17,352 nt of DNA from Clostridia bacterium (GTDB lineage: Bacteria > Bacillota > Clostridia > Christensenellales > CAG-917), in contig JAFVYE010000015.1 in the NCBI GenBank assembly GCA_017500745.1, forward strand, positions 1-17,352, given 5' to 3'. A program made the position numbers and the translations under genes. Below, in pieces: positions 1-5,135 of this stretch (its first letter is position 1; each line of letters begins with the position of its first letter). Under the pieces are notes generated by a model, which was given only the letters and a program-made list of their open reading frames with translations, was not told the DNA's origin and made no database searches.

Positions 1-636
1 GCCTTCCATTATAAGACCTATCTTGTTGGCGTTGCAGTGCTTGACAAGCATTGACAATATCTTCTTTTTGGGTTGGGTGCTGTCAAAATAACTTGCTTCC
101 AAACGCAAGTAGTCAAAATTGAACTTGGCAAATATGTCAAGAGAGTTGAACTCCTCTCCAAATCCGTTGATGCAGGTTTGATAGCCAAGACGTCTGAGTC
201 TGTCGTATCTCTTTTTGCCCTCTGCGTCAAGTCGGATGATGGTGTTGCTGTTGAAGGATATGACAAGACTGCCCTTTTTGTAGCCATTGTCTCGGAGTGA
301 CGCAAGCAAAACTTCAAACTCGCTCTCCTTCTCCAAAAATCTGGTGGTTATGGGCAGACTGTAGGTGACTTTCTCGGGGATAAGAAAATTCTCGCGCATG
401 ACAAGATGATAGTTTTTGAGTTCGTCAAGTGCGATTACGTTAAGTTCATTGATGCGGACCGAATTCTCCGCAATGAAAAAATAGTTGCAAACACTCATGC
501 GACCAAGAAAACGATCGTTGAGAATCTGGAAAGCGTCCACAAAGGCAACCTTCTTGGTTTTGGCTTCCACTACCCCACGATAGAAAAAGTCAATTGGCTT
601 GTAGAGCGTTCTTTTTGCGTATGTTGTTGAACTCAT
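1..636 (-). CDS. Degenerate EAL-domain-like protein, partial (runs off left edge)
   Basis: An open frame of 212 codons runs from ATG at 636 to the window edge without a stop. A Shine-Dalgarno-like AGGGGG lies 3-4 nt before the ATG. The protein resembles an EAL (cyclic-di-GMP phosphodiesterase) domain in layout. An N-terminal stretch YRGVVEAKTKKVAFVDAF sits where the EAL motif belongs. Later come a strand and helix ending RYDRLRRLGY, the motif NGFGEEFNSLDIFAKFNFDYLRLE, which aligns with the family's DDFG...L..L..D.(I)K.D, and LIMEG at the edge, which aligns with the AEGVE motif. Most metal-binding residues are changed: EAL reads VDA, DDFG reads NGFG, and K-x-D reads R-L-E. I infer a catalytically dead EAL fold that may bind a nucleotide or a partner. 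No GGDEF or membrane segment precedes it. The C-terminus is outside the window. The family call is by eye and moderately certain. Confidence 0.6.
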   Translation of the reverse strand, partial: MSSTTYAKRTLYKPIDFFYRGVVEAKTKKVAFVDAFQILNDRFLGRMSVCNYFFIAENSVRINELNVIALDELKNYHLVMRENFLIPEKVTYSLPITTRFLEKESEFEVLLASLRDNGYKKGSLVISFNSNTIIRLDAEGKKRYDRLRRLGYQTCINGFGEEFNSLDIFAKFNFDYLRLEASYFDSTQPKKKILSMLVKHCNANKIGLIMEG

Positions 637-689
637 AATCCCCCTAAGTGCGCACGCATACACGGGCACATTAGTTTACATATATAACT

Positions 690-718
690 ATGTTAACACA
701 TTTGGGGGGCAAAGGCAA
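690..718 (-). promoter_or_regulatory. Weak candidate promoter for the EAL-like gene
   Basis: Read on the minus strand, TTGCCT (718-713) is followed after 17 nt by TAACAT (695-690), giving 4/6 matches to each sigma-A hexamer. It lies about 55 nt upstream of the EAL-like start codon. The region is AT-rich, so chance matches are likely. Confidence 0.25.
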
Positions 719-774
719 CACAAAAACCCATTTTTTTGTTGACAACCCCTCCTTGTATACATCTTCTTATGCCT

Positions 775-811
775 CAAAAAACAGCCAAAACCACGCAAAA
801 AACAGCCAAAA
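775..811. repeat. Two-copy 16-nt direct repeat (21-nt period)
   Basis: CAAAAAACAGCCAAAA occurs at 775-790 and again at 796-811, separated by 5 nt. It lies in non-coding DNA and no function is apparent. Confidence 0.7.
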
Positions 812-1019
812 TCCACTAAAATGGGCACTTTTTGAGGTTTTTTGTCCTCTGTCTGCCTCCATCTAAATCCCAAAACTTTTTTCAAAATTTTTCAACTTTG
901 CAAAATTACGGAAAACAACATTTGGGCTGTTATTGAACACTCCAAAAAATGTGTTGAAAAAGTAGTTCACAGATTAAGTTTATTCTTGAGATGACAACAG
1001 GCGAAATCTATTTAATCAA

Positions 1020-1048
1020 TTTACAAAACCACATCGTTGTGATAGAAT
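1020..1048 (+). promoter_or_regulatory. Promoter for the tRNA-Leu locus
   Basis: TTTACA (1020-1025), a 17-nt spacer, then TAGAAT (1043-1048) preceded by TGA, which forms an extended -10. Each hexamer is 5/6 to the sigma-A consensus. The predicted start near A1055 is 11 nt upstream of a truncated copy of the tRNA-Leu 5' end, not of the intact tRNA, which begins at 1170. Confidence 0.7.
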
Positions 1049-1065
1049 GATTGCACAAGCTCAAT

Positions 1066-1093
1066 GCCGGAATGGCGGAATAGGCAGACGCAA
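1066..1093 (+). pseudogene. Truncated duplicate of the tRNA-Leu 5' end
   Basis: These 28 nt are identical to 1170-1197, the acceptor strand, D-arm and first anticodon-stem base of the downstream tRNA-Leu(UAA). After 1093 the identity stops: the following 76 nt contain no anticodon stem, T-arm or matching 3' acceptor strand, so this is not a functional tRNA. It occupies the position directly after the promoter where the tRNA would normally begin. Confidence 0.85.
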
Positions 1094-1169
1094 TGAAACA
1101 AGTTCATCCCAGCGCCTGCAAAACAAAGCAGACACCATCGCACAATTAAATAATTAAAATAGCATACAT

Positions 1170-1256
1170 GCCGGAATGGCGGAATAGGCAGACGCAAGGG
1201 ACTTAAAATCCCTCGGTGGAAACATCGTATCGGTTCGACCCCGATTTTCGGCACCA
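1170..1256 (+). tRNA. tRNA-Leu(UAA), CCA encoded
   Basis: An 87-nt class II tRNA. The acceptor strands GCCGGAA (1170-1176) and TTTCGGC (1246-1252) pair over 7 bp with one G-T. The anticodon stem AGGGA/TCCCT encloses the loop CTTAAAA, with anticodon TAA at 1204-1206. A variable arm and a T-loop (TTCGACC) follow, then discriminator A1253 and encoded CCA at 1254-1256. A hairpin terminator follows at 1260-1290. Its two ends are duplicated nearby: the 5' end at 1066-1093 and the 3' tail at 1363-1377 and 1483-1497. Confidence 0.97.
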
Positions 1257-1259
1257 CGC

Positions 1260-1290
1260 AAAATCGCTCGCAAGGGCGATTTTTCTTTTT
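1260..1290 (+). terminator. Terminator after tRNA-Leu (repeat unit 1)
   Basis: AAAATCGC (1260-1267) pairs with GCGATTTT (1276-1283) around an 8-nt loop, followed by a T-rich run to 1290. It begins 4 nt after the encoded CCA. Confidence 0.85.
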
Positions 1291-1380
1291 AGCCACAATC
1301 GGTGTCTCACCTGTCCGGTCACGCGATTGAGCCATGCTAACAATCGCTGTCTAACGACCCTACGATTTTCGGCACCAAGC

Positions 1381-1410
1381 AAAACCACCTTGATTGGTGG
1401 TTTTCTTTTT
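1381..1410 (+). terminator. Terminator hairpin in repeat unit 2
   Basis: AAAACCACC (1381-1389) pairs perfectly with GGTGGTTTT (1396-1404) over 9 bp with a 6-nt loop, followed by CTTTTT. The stem is unrelated in sequence to the hairpins of units 1 and 3, although its flanks are nearly identical to theirs. Confidence 0.8.
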
Positions 1411-1500
1411 AGCCACAATCGGTGTCTCACCTGTCCGGTCACGGGATTGAGCTATGCTAACAATCGCTGTCAAGCGACCCTACGATTTTCGGCACCACGC

Positions 1501-1530
1501 AAAATCCCTCGCAAGGGCGATTTTTCTTTT
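1501..1530 (+). terminator. Terminator hairpin in repeat unit 3
   Basis: Differs from the unit 1 hairpin by one G-to-C change in the left arm, which creates an alternative CCCT/AGGG pairing. A T-rich run follows to 1530. Confidence 0.65.
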
Positions 1531-1555
1531 GCCACCCCCTCTACTCTTTTGTCGG

Positions 1556-1596
1556 ATTAAAAAACAAAACACACCCTGTTGGATGTGTTTTGTTTT
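1556..1596 (-). terminator. Terminator of the tRNA-Gly/tRNA-Cys unit
   Basis: A perfect 13-bp stem (1584-1596 with 1561-1573) around a 10-nt loop. Read on the minus strand it ends in a T-run (TTTTGTTTTTT). The stem starts at the CCA of tRNA-Cys, so it ends the minus-strand tRNA transcript. Confidence 0.9.
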
Positions 1597-1669
1597 GGAG
1601 GCATCACCCAGACTTGAACTGGGGGTGAGGATTTTGCAGACCCTTGCCTTACCACTTGGCTATGATGCC
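1596..1669 (-). tRNA. tRNA-Cys(GCA), CCA encoded
   Basis: Read on the minus strand, the acceptor strands GGCATCA and TGATGCC pair over 7 bp. The anticodon stem AGGGT/ATCCT, with one G-T pair, encloses CTGCAAA, so the anticodon is GCA. The T-arm is CCCAG-TTCAAGT-CTGGG. Discriminator U, typical of tRNA-Cys, and encoded CCA end the 74-nt gene. It lies downstream of tRNA-Gly and the 44-bp repeats. Confidence 0.97.
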
Positions 1670-1677
1670 GTTTAATA

Positions 1678-1811
1678 TTGAGCGGGGCTCGCGGATGACT
1701 TCGTAATCCTCGGCTCGCTTGTGGAGCGGGGCTCGCGGATGACTTCGTAATCCTCGGCTCGCTTGTGGAGCGGGGCTCGTGGATGACTTCGTAATCCTCG
1801 GCTCGCTTGTG
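1678..1811. repeat. Three 44-bp GC-rich tandem repeats carrying the tRNA-Gly 3' tail
   Basis: Units at 1680-1723, 1724-1767 and 1768-1811 are identical except one base in the third (CTCGTGG for CTCGCGG). On the minus strand each unit contains CCCGCTCCA, the last 9 nt of the upstream tRNA-Gly; the most distal copy is incomplete, having lost a base. Units also contain short inverted repeats (GGAT...ATCC with an AC/GT inner pair, and GAGC-CCC-GCTC). There are no spacers between units, so this is not a CRISPR array. It fills nearly all of the 140 nt between the tRNA-Gly and tRNA-Cys genes and is much richer in G+C than its surroundings. Confidence 0.9.
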
Positions 1812-1884
1812 GAGCGGGAGACGGGATTCGGACCCGCGACTTTCACCTTGGCAAGGTGACACTCTACCACTGAGTCACTCCCGC
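1810..1884 (-). tRNA. tRNA-Gly(GCC), CCA encoded
   Basis: Read on the minus strand, acceptor GCGGGAG pairs with CTCCCGC over 7 bp. The anticodon stem TCACC/GGTGA encloses TTGCCAA, so the anticodon is GCC. The T-arm is CGGGT-CCGAATC-CCG-type with discriminator U and an encoded CCA at 1812-1810. It is the first tRNA of a Gly-Cys unit. Its 3' tail is repeated three more times downstream in the 44-bp array. Confidence 0.96.
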
Positions 1885-1900
1885 AGAATTGACTGCCTTA

Positions 1901-1931
1901 ATAATATCTCAAAAGAAGTTGATTTTGGCAA
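1901..1931 (-). promoter_or_regulatory. Candidate promoter for tRNA-Gly/tRNA-Cys
   Basis: On the minus strand TTGCCA (1931-1926) and TATTAT (1906-1901), each 5/6 to consensus, are separated by 19 nt, which is longer than ideal. The -10 ends 16 nt before the tRNA. I see no terminator after ispA, so readthrough from ispA could also supply these tRNAs. Confidence 0.4.
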
Positions 1932-1943
1932 CAAGTTTTTCAA

Positions 1944-2777
1944 TTATTTTGTTCTTTTGAAAAGTTTTGTTGCAAAATCCGTCAACATGTCAGCGTTTGA
2001 CAGCCCTTTGGCTATGCTGGTTGCCTTGTCTGTTTCCTCCTTCAACATCTCTTTGACATATTCTCTGCCCTTTTCTGTGACCAATGACGTTTCGGTGCCG
2101 TCATCAAGAAGATCATCTGCCAACTGAAACGCCATGCCCAAATGATGTCCAAACTCTCCCGCGCGGTGCACCGCCTCTGCCCCTGCGCCCATGCATCTCG
2201 CGCCCGCCTTGAATGAGCGCGCAATGAGCTCGGCTGTCTTGAGATTGTAAATTGTGTTATAGTCCTTGGGTCCGTCTGCAAGGTCATACACCTGCCCGCT
2301 GACCATGTTGAGAGCTCCCTCTGCAATCATTTTGGCCCCTGCAATATAGTCCTCGCCCTGTTCAAAACCCAGAGCTGTCAACATTGCAATTGTCAAAAGT
2401 CCGTCTCCTATGAGAATGCCGTTGGCTTCCCCATATTTTTTGTGGGTGGAAAGTTTGCCTCTGCGATAGTCATCGTTGTCCATAGCGGGCAAATCATCGT
2501 GAACCAGTGAATATGAGTGAACAAGCTCAACCATTGAGGCAAGATTGACAAGGGCGTCAAGATGCTTTTCCTCTATGGGCTTGCCTGTTGAGAGTGCTCC
2601 AAGATATACGCAAATGGGGCGGATGCGCTTGCCTCCGTCTTTGACTGCATAGAGATATCCTTCCTCAATGGGACTGCCTGCCTTTGTGCCTAACACATCA
2701 AAACTGTCCGCTGAAAGAAGTTCCTCAAGAGTGTGGTTTACTCTCTCTACAAATTTGTCCACGGTTGTGTTCATCAC
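1944..2777 (-). CDS. ispA: Short-chain polyprenyl (farnesyl/geranyl) diphosphate synthase
   Basis: Condenses isopentenyl diphosphate with allylic diphosphates in the cytoplasm to make farnesyl or geranyl diphosphate for undecaprenyl and other isoprenoids. The 277-residue length is normal for the family. The first aspartate-rich motif DDLPAMDND is at about residues 94-102, in the bacterial form with two residues between the aspartate pairs. The second, FQLADDLLDD, is at about 217-226. GGKRIRP and the K-x-A..L motif (KTAELI) are also present. The start is GTG at 2777 or ATG at 2774; the ATG shares its A with the xseB stop. GAGGAG upstream is better placed for the GTG. It is the last gene of xseA-xseB-ispA, a common Clostridia and Bacillus arrangement. 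Exact product chain length cannot be fixed by eye. Confidence 0.93.
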   Translation of the reverse strand: MMNTTVDKFVERVNHTLEELLSADSFDVLGTKAGSPIEEGYLYAVKDGGKRIRPICVYLGALSTGKPIEEKHLDALVNLASMVELVHSYSLVHDDLPAMDNDDYRRGKLSTHKKYGEANGILIGDGLLTIAMLTALGFEQGEDYIAGAKMIAEGALNMVSGQVYDLADGPKDYNTIYNLKTAELIARSFKAGARCMGAGAEAVHRAGEFGHHLGMAFQLADDLLDDGTETSLVTEKGREYVKEMLKEETDKATSIAKGLSNADMLTDFATKLFKRTK

Positions 2778-2995
2778 TCTATTGTGATCTCCTCTGTCAG
2801 TTTGTTGAGATCGTCAACGAGCAAAGCAATTTTGCCCTTTTCTGCCTTGAGTTCATCCATGCAAGTTTTGGACAGCTTGATGCCTCTTTCAAAAGCTTTG
2901 GTTGCCTCGTCAATGGGCAAATCTCCCTCCAATTTTTTGACAAGGGATTCAAGCTCTGCCAGTGCCTCTTCAAACTTTTTCATTTCCTTATCCAT
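2774..2995 (-). CDS. xseB: Exodeoxyribonuclease VII small subunit
   Basis: A 73-residue protein of the usual size for XseB, which pairs with the XseA subunit in exonuclease VII. It is mostly helical, with the family pattern MKKFEEALAELESLVKKLEGDLPIDEATKAFERGIKL. I chose the ATG at 2995 because AAGGAG lies 7 nt upstream and the protein then begins as family members do; a longer frame reaching 3046 would overlap more of xseA and lacks a site. It overlaps the end of xseA by 8 nt and the start of ispA by a few bases, which suggests translational coupling of all three. Confidence 0.93.
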   Translation of the reverse strand: MDKEMKKFEEALAELESLVKKLEGDLPIDEATKAFERGIKLSKTCMDELKAEKGKIALLVDDLNKLTEEITIE

Positions 2996-4199
2996 TTTTT
3001 TCTCCTTCAAGAACTTTGGTGACGGTTGCTTCAATGACGCCGTCAACGCCCTGTGCTTTCAAGTTGTCTCCCACTTTGACTGACCTCACCGATGCAACTG
3101 ATTTGTCTGCAACGGAGATGGCAAAGTAGCCACGCTTCAAGGTCTTTAATGGGCTGAGATTGTCAAGAGCATTCATCGCCTTTTCAAGACGGAAGTCTGC
3201 CCTTGTTGCTTTGTCTTGGGCAAGAGTGCCCAGCTTTGTGACAAGCCCCAAAACTTTGTTGACTCTGTTGCTGTAAAAGGTTTTGCCTTGGTGTCCAAGT
3301 TTTTGCACCGCAAGATTGACTCGCATTGACTTGCGCTCAATCTGTTTAGTGGCAAGATAGCCAAGTCGCTTGGCGTGCTCCTTGACTGTGCGCAAATGAT
3401 CATAGTAGTCGTAGGCAACAAGCTCCCCTGCTGCGGTGGGAGTTGCTGCACGATAGTCTGCAACAAAGTCGCAAAGTGAAAAGTCTGTTTCATGGCCAAC
3501 GGCAGACACCACGGGAGTGTCCATTGCATACACCGCTCGCACCAAGGTTTCATCATAGAAAGGCGCAAGGTCCTCAAGGGAGCCACCACCACGGGCAATG
3601 ATGATGACGTCATAACCAAGCTTGTCAACACGCTTGAGCACAGAAGCAATCTCCTTGCCGGCGCCCTCCCCTTGCACACGTACGTCACGTATGACAATGT
3701 TGATGACAGGGTTTTTGCGCCGTATGGTTGTGACAATGTCTCTGATTACGGCCCCTGTCTTTGAGGTGACCACCAAAACGTTTTTTGGATATTTGGGGAT
3801 GGGCACTTTGTGTGCCTCGTCAAAGATGCCTTCCTTGGTCAGTTGCTCTTTGAGCTTTTCAAACTGCAAGAACAAAAGACCCTTGCCTACGGGAGTAATT
3901 GAGGACACTTGCAAAGTGAGGCGTCCACCCTTGACGTAGTAGTCAAGTCTGCCACGGAGGATGACGCTTTCGCCGTCCTTTGGCATATAGTCACGAGATG
4001 CATAGAAGCGCACACAAGAAATTTGGGCATTTTGGTCCTTTAAGGTGAAATATGCGTGGGGTCCAGAAAGTTTGTAGCCAGAAATCTCCCCAAAAACTTC
4101 CAATCCCTGAAATATTGGGGCGTCCATACAAGCGTGAATTGTGGCATTTAATTCACTTACGGATATGGCATTTTTCAAAATTGGCACTTTATCTTCCAT
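2988..4199 (-). CDS. xseA: Exodeoxyribonuclease VII large subunit
   Basis: Catalytic subunit of exonuclease VII, which degrades single-stranded DNA from both ends to short oligonucleotides. Length 403 residues, close to family members. An N-terminal OB-fold (about residues 12-105, ISVSELN... FGEISGYK...AYFTLKD) precedes the nuclease domain with VVTSKTGAVIRDI, IIARGGGSLEDL and SAVGHETDFSLCDFVADYRAATPTAAGE. A charged helical region and the closing SPLKTLKRGYFAI segment, both typical of XseA, follow. The only purine-rich site (AGGAAG) is 14 nt before the ATG, which is far. A lone TATAGT at 4233-4228 could be a -10 but has no good -35. The gene starts a unit separated from nusB by a terminator. 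Confidence 0.96.
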   Translation of the reverse strand: MEDKVPILKNAISVSELNATIHACMDAPIFQGLEVFGEISGYKLSGPHAYFTLKDQNAQISCVRFYASRDYMPKDGESVILRGRLDYYVKGGRLTLQVSSITPVGKGLLFLQFEKLKEQLTKEGIFDEAHKVPIPKYPKNVLVVTSKTGAVIRDIVTTIRRKNPVINIVIRDVRVQGEGAGKEIASVLKRVDKLGYDVIIIARGGGSLEDLAPFYDETLVRAVYAMDTPVVSAVGHETDFSLCDFVADYRAATPTAAGELVAYDYYDHLRTVKEHAKRLGYLATKQIERKSMRVNLAVQKLGHQGKTFYSNRVNKVLGLVTKLGTLAQDKATRADFRLEKAMNALDNLSPLKTLKRGYFAISVADKSVASVRSVKVGDNLKAQGVDGVIEATVTKVLEGEKNG

Positions 4200-4279
4200 T
4201 TTGTGTGTTTTATCTTCCTTTTTTGCAACTATAAGCGATTTTTTTGGGTTTTAGGCCTATTTTTTTGCGGTTTTTGGGC

Positions 4280-4306
4280 AAAAAAAAACCTAAAATTTAG
4301 GTTTTT
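4280..4306 (-). terminator. Terminator after nusB
   Basis: On the minus strand an AT-rich hairpin (AAAACCTA / TAGGTTTT, 8-10 bp) is followed by nine T residues. The nusB stop codon TAA (4299-4297) lies inside the hairpin. It separates asp23-nusB from xseA-xseB-ispA. Confidence 0.85.
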
Positions 4307-4686
4307 ATCATTTTTGCAAGAACGCCGTTGACAAACTTGCCTGATTTTTCTGTGCCGTAACGCTTGGCAAGGTCCACCGCCTCATTGATTACCACTTTGT
4401 GAGGGGCTGTGCCTGCTTCAAGCTCATAGGTTGCAAGCATGAGCACAATGAGGTCGGGGCGATAAAGACGCTCAATGCGATAGTTTTCAAGATGAGATGC
4501 AACTTTGTCCTTCAAACTGTCCACAGAGGAAATCACTCCGTCATAGGTTGCCTTGATATATGCCTTGTCATCGTCATCAAAGTCCTCTGCGAGCATCAAA
4601 AGCTCAACGCCCTCGGTGTTGCGCTCGTTCAAAAATGAATGTTCAAACAAAAGCTTGAATACTGTTTCTCTTGCTATCTTTCTCAT
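4297..4686 (-). CDS. nusB: Transcription antitermination factor NusB
   Basis: All-helical RNA-binding protein that with NusE (ribosomal S10) binds boxA and promotes antitermination of rRNA operons. Length 129 residues, normal for the family. It begins MRKIARETVFKLLFEHSF and carries the conserved C-terminal region RPDLIVLMLATYEL...APHKVVINEAVDLAKRYGTEKSGKFVNGVLAK. The ATG at 4686 lies only 3 nt after the asp23 stop and no Shine-Dalgarno is visible, so expression probably depends on coupling to asp23. Its stop codon lies within the terminator hairpin at 4280-4306. Confidence 0.97.
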   Translation of the reverse strand: MRKIARETVFKLLFEHSFLNERNTEGVELLMLAEDFDDDDKAYIKATYDGVISSVDSLKDKVASHLENYRIERLYRPDLIVLMLATYELEAGTAPHKVVINEAVDLAKRYGTEKSGKFVNGVLAKMIKT

Positions 4687-4689
4687 AAG

Positions 4690-5016
4690 TTATTGGGGCA
4701 ATACGTCCTTGACGTGGACGTTGATTGAGTGTACACGATATTTGGTTGATCCTTCAACCTCTGCCTTGATCTTCTCTTGCACTGCTGCTACTACTGCAGG
4801 AACGGTGAATCCAAAGTGGATGTCAATGTTGAGGTCAATGGTCACTTTGTCGTTGGGCAAAAACTCAACTGAAACGCTTCCTCCACGGATGCCTCTCTTT
4901 TGTCCATCGCTTGCACGAAGAACCACCGCGCCTTCAACTCCCATTGTGGCGTCAAGTGTCAAGGATTTGATTACGTCCGAAAATACGGACAGTTTTTTGT
5001 TGTATTCTCTTGTCAT
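4690..5016 (-). CDS. Asp23/Gls24 family envelope-stress protein
   Basis: A 108-residue member of the Asp23/Gls24 (DUF322) family, commonly found beside nusB in Clostridia and Bacillus (YqhY-like); its biochemical role is not firmly settled. Family hallmarks are VIKSLTLDATMGVEGAV, the glycine-rich KRGIRGG, VTIDLNIDIHFGFTVPAVVAAVQEKIKAEVE and the closing INVHVKDV. I chose ATG at 5016. An in-frame extension to 5040 would translate the -10 region of a near-consensus promoter. The predicted transcription start falls on the A of this ATG, so the mRNA may be leaderless. A 5-bp hairpin (GTCCG-TATTTT-CGGAC) follows in the first codons. Confidence 0.93.
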   Translation of the reverse strand: MTREYNKKLSVFSDVIKSLTLDATMGVEGAVVLRASDGQKRGIRGGSVSVEFLPNDKVTIDLNIDIHFGFTVPAVVAAVQEKIKAEVEGSTKYRVHSINVHVKDVLPQ

Positions 5017-5022
5017 GGCATT

Positions 5023-5051
5023 ATTATAGCATACCCACAAATTTATGGCAA
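5023..5051 (-). promoter_or_regulatory. Strong sigma-A-type promoter of asp23-nusB
   Basis: On the minus strand TTGCCA (5051-5046), exactly 17 nt, then TATAAT (5028-5023) preceded by TGC, giving a perfect extended -10. The base 7 nt past the -10, the expected start point, is A5016, the first base of the asp23 ATG. Confidence 0.88.
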
Positions 5052-5064
5052 GAAAAAATAAATC

Positions 5065-5118
5065 TTAAAACCACAACAAAAGCACACTGCCCCACTCCTA
5101 TGGCGACAGCGTGCTTTT
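5065..5118 (-). terminator. Terminator of the spoIIIA operon
   Basis: On the minus strand AAAAGCACGCTG (5118-5107) pairs with CAGTGTGCTTTT (5089-5078) over 12 bp with one G-T, followed by a T-rich stretch. It lies just after spoIIIAH and before the asp23 promoter. The AT-rich flanks could let it work in both directions, but nothing converges on it here. Confidence 0.85.
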
Positions 5119-5135
5119 GCTCTTTTTTGTGTATA

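Larger units (their letters stand above)
637..1019. other. Intergenic region between divergent EAL-like gene and tRNA-Leu promoter
   Basis: AT-rich spacer of about 380 bp. No convincing gene is present: a 65-codon minus-strand frame at 688-885 has no ribosome site and mostly translates the short direct repeat at 775-811. Apart from the weak promoter at 690-718 and that repeat I see no conserved structure. Confidence 0.6.
1236..1530 (+). repeat. About 120-bp tandem repeat carrying the tRNA-Leu 3' tail and a terminator hairpin
   Basis: The tail CGATTTTCGGCACCA occurs at 1242-1256 (inside the real tRNA), 1363-1377 and 1483-1497, giving periods of 121 and 120 bp. CGACCC from the T-loop precedes it each time, with an extra TA in the two copies. 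Each tail is followed by a stem-loop and T-run. Units 1 and 2 then share about 70 nt (1291-1362 and 1411-1482) with only a few substitutions; unit 3 stops after its hairpin. The hairpin of unit 2 has a different sequence from units 1 and 3 but the same shape. A plus-strand open frame across the array translates the repeat and is not a credible gene. Confidence 0.9.

Noticed and set aside
739..770. Plus-strand sigma-A promoter beginning TTGACA at 739
   Set aside because: The nearest -10-like hexamers are 11 or 20 nt away (TATACA, TCTTAT), and no gene follows in that direction.
1066..1152. A second tRNA-Leu with a different anticodon (CAA)
   Set aside because: A CAA triplet can be placed in a loop only with a shifted register and an A instead of U before the anticodon. 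There is no T-arm and no 3' strand to pair with the acceptor.
1216..1560. A 114-codon plus-strand open frame across the tRNA-Leu repeats
   Set aside because: It starts inside the tRNA, translates the tandem repeat and terminator hairpins, and has no ribosome site. The repeated peptide is a by-product of the DNA repeat.
1680..1811. CRISPR array
   Set aside because: The 44-bp units are directly adjacent with no unique spacers, and no cas genes are present.
1557..1870. Minus-strand open frames of 73 and 101 codons across the 44-bp repeats
   Set aside because: They read through tRNA-Gly, the repeat and tRNA-Cys. The 44-bp unit is not a multiple of three, so the peptide shifts frame from unit to unit, which argues against selection on protein.
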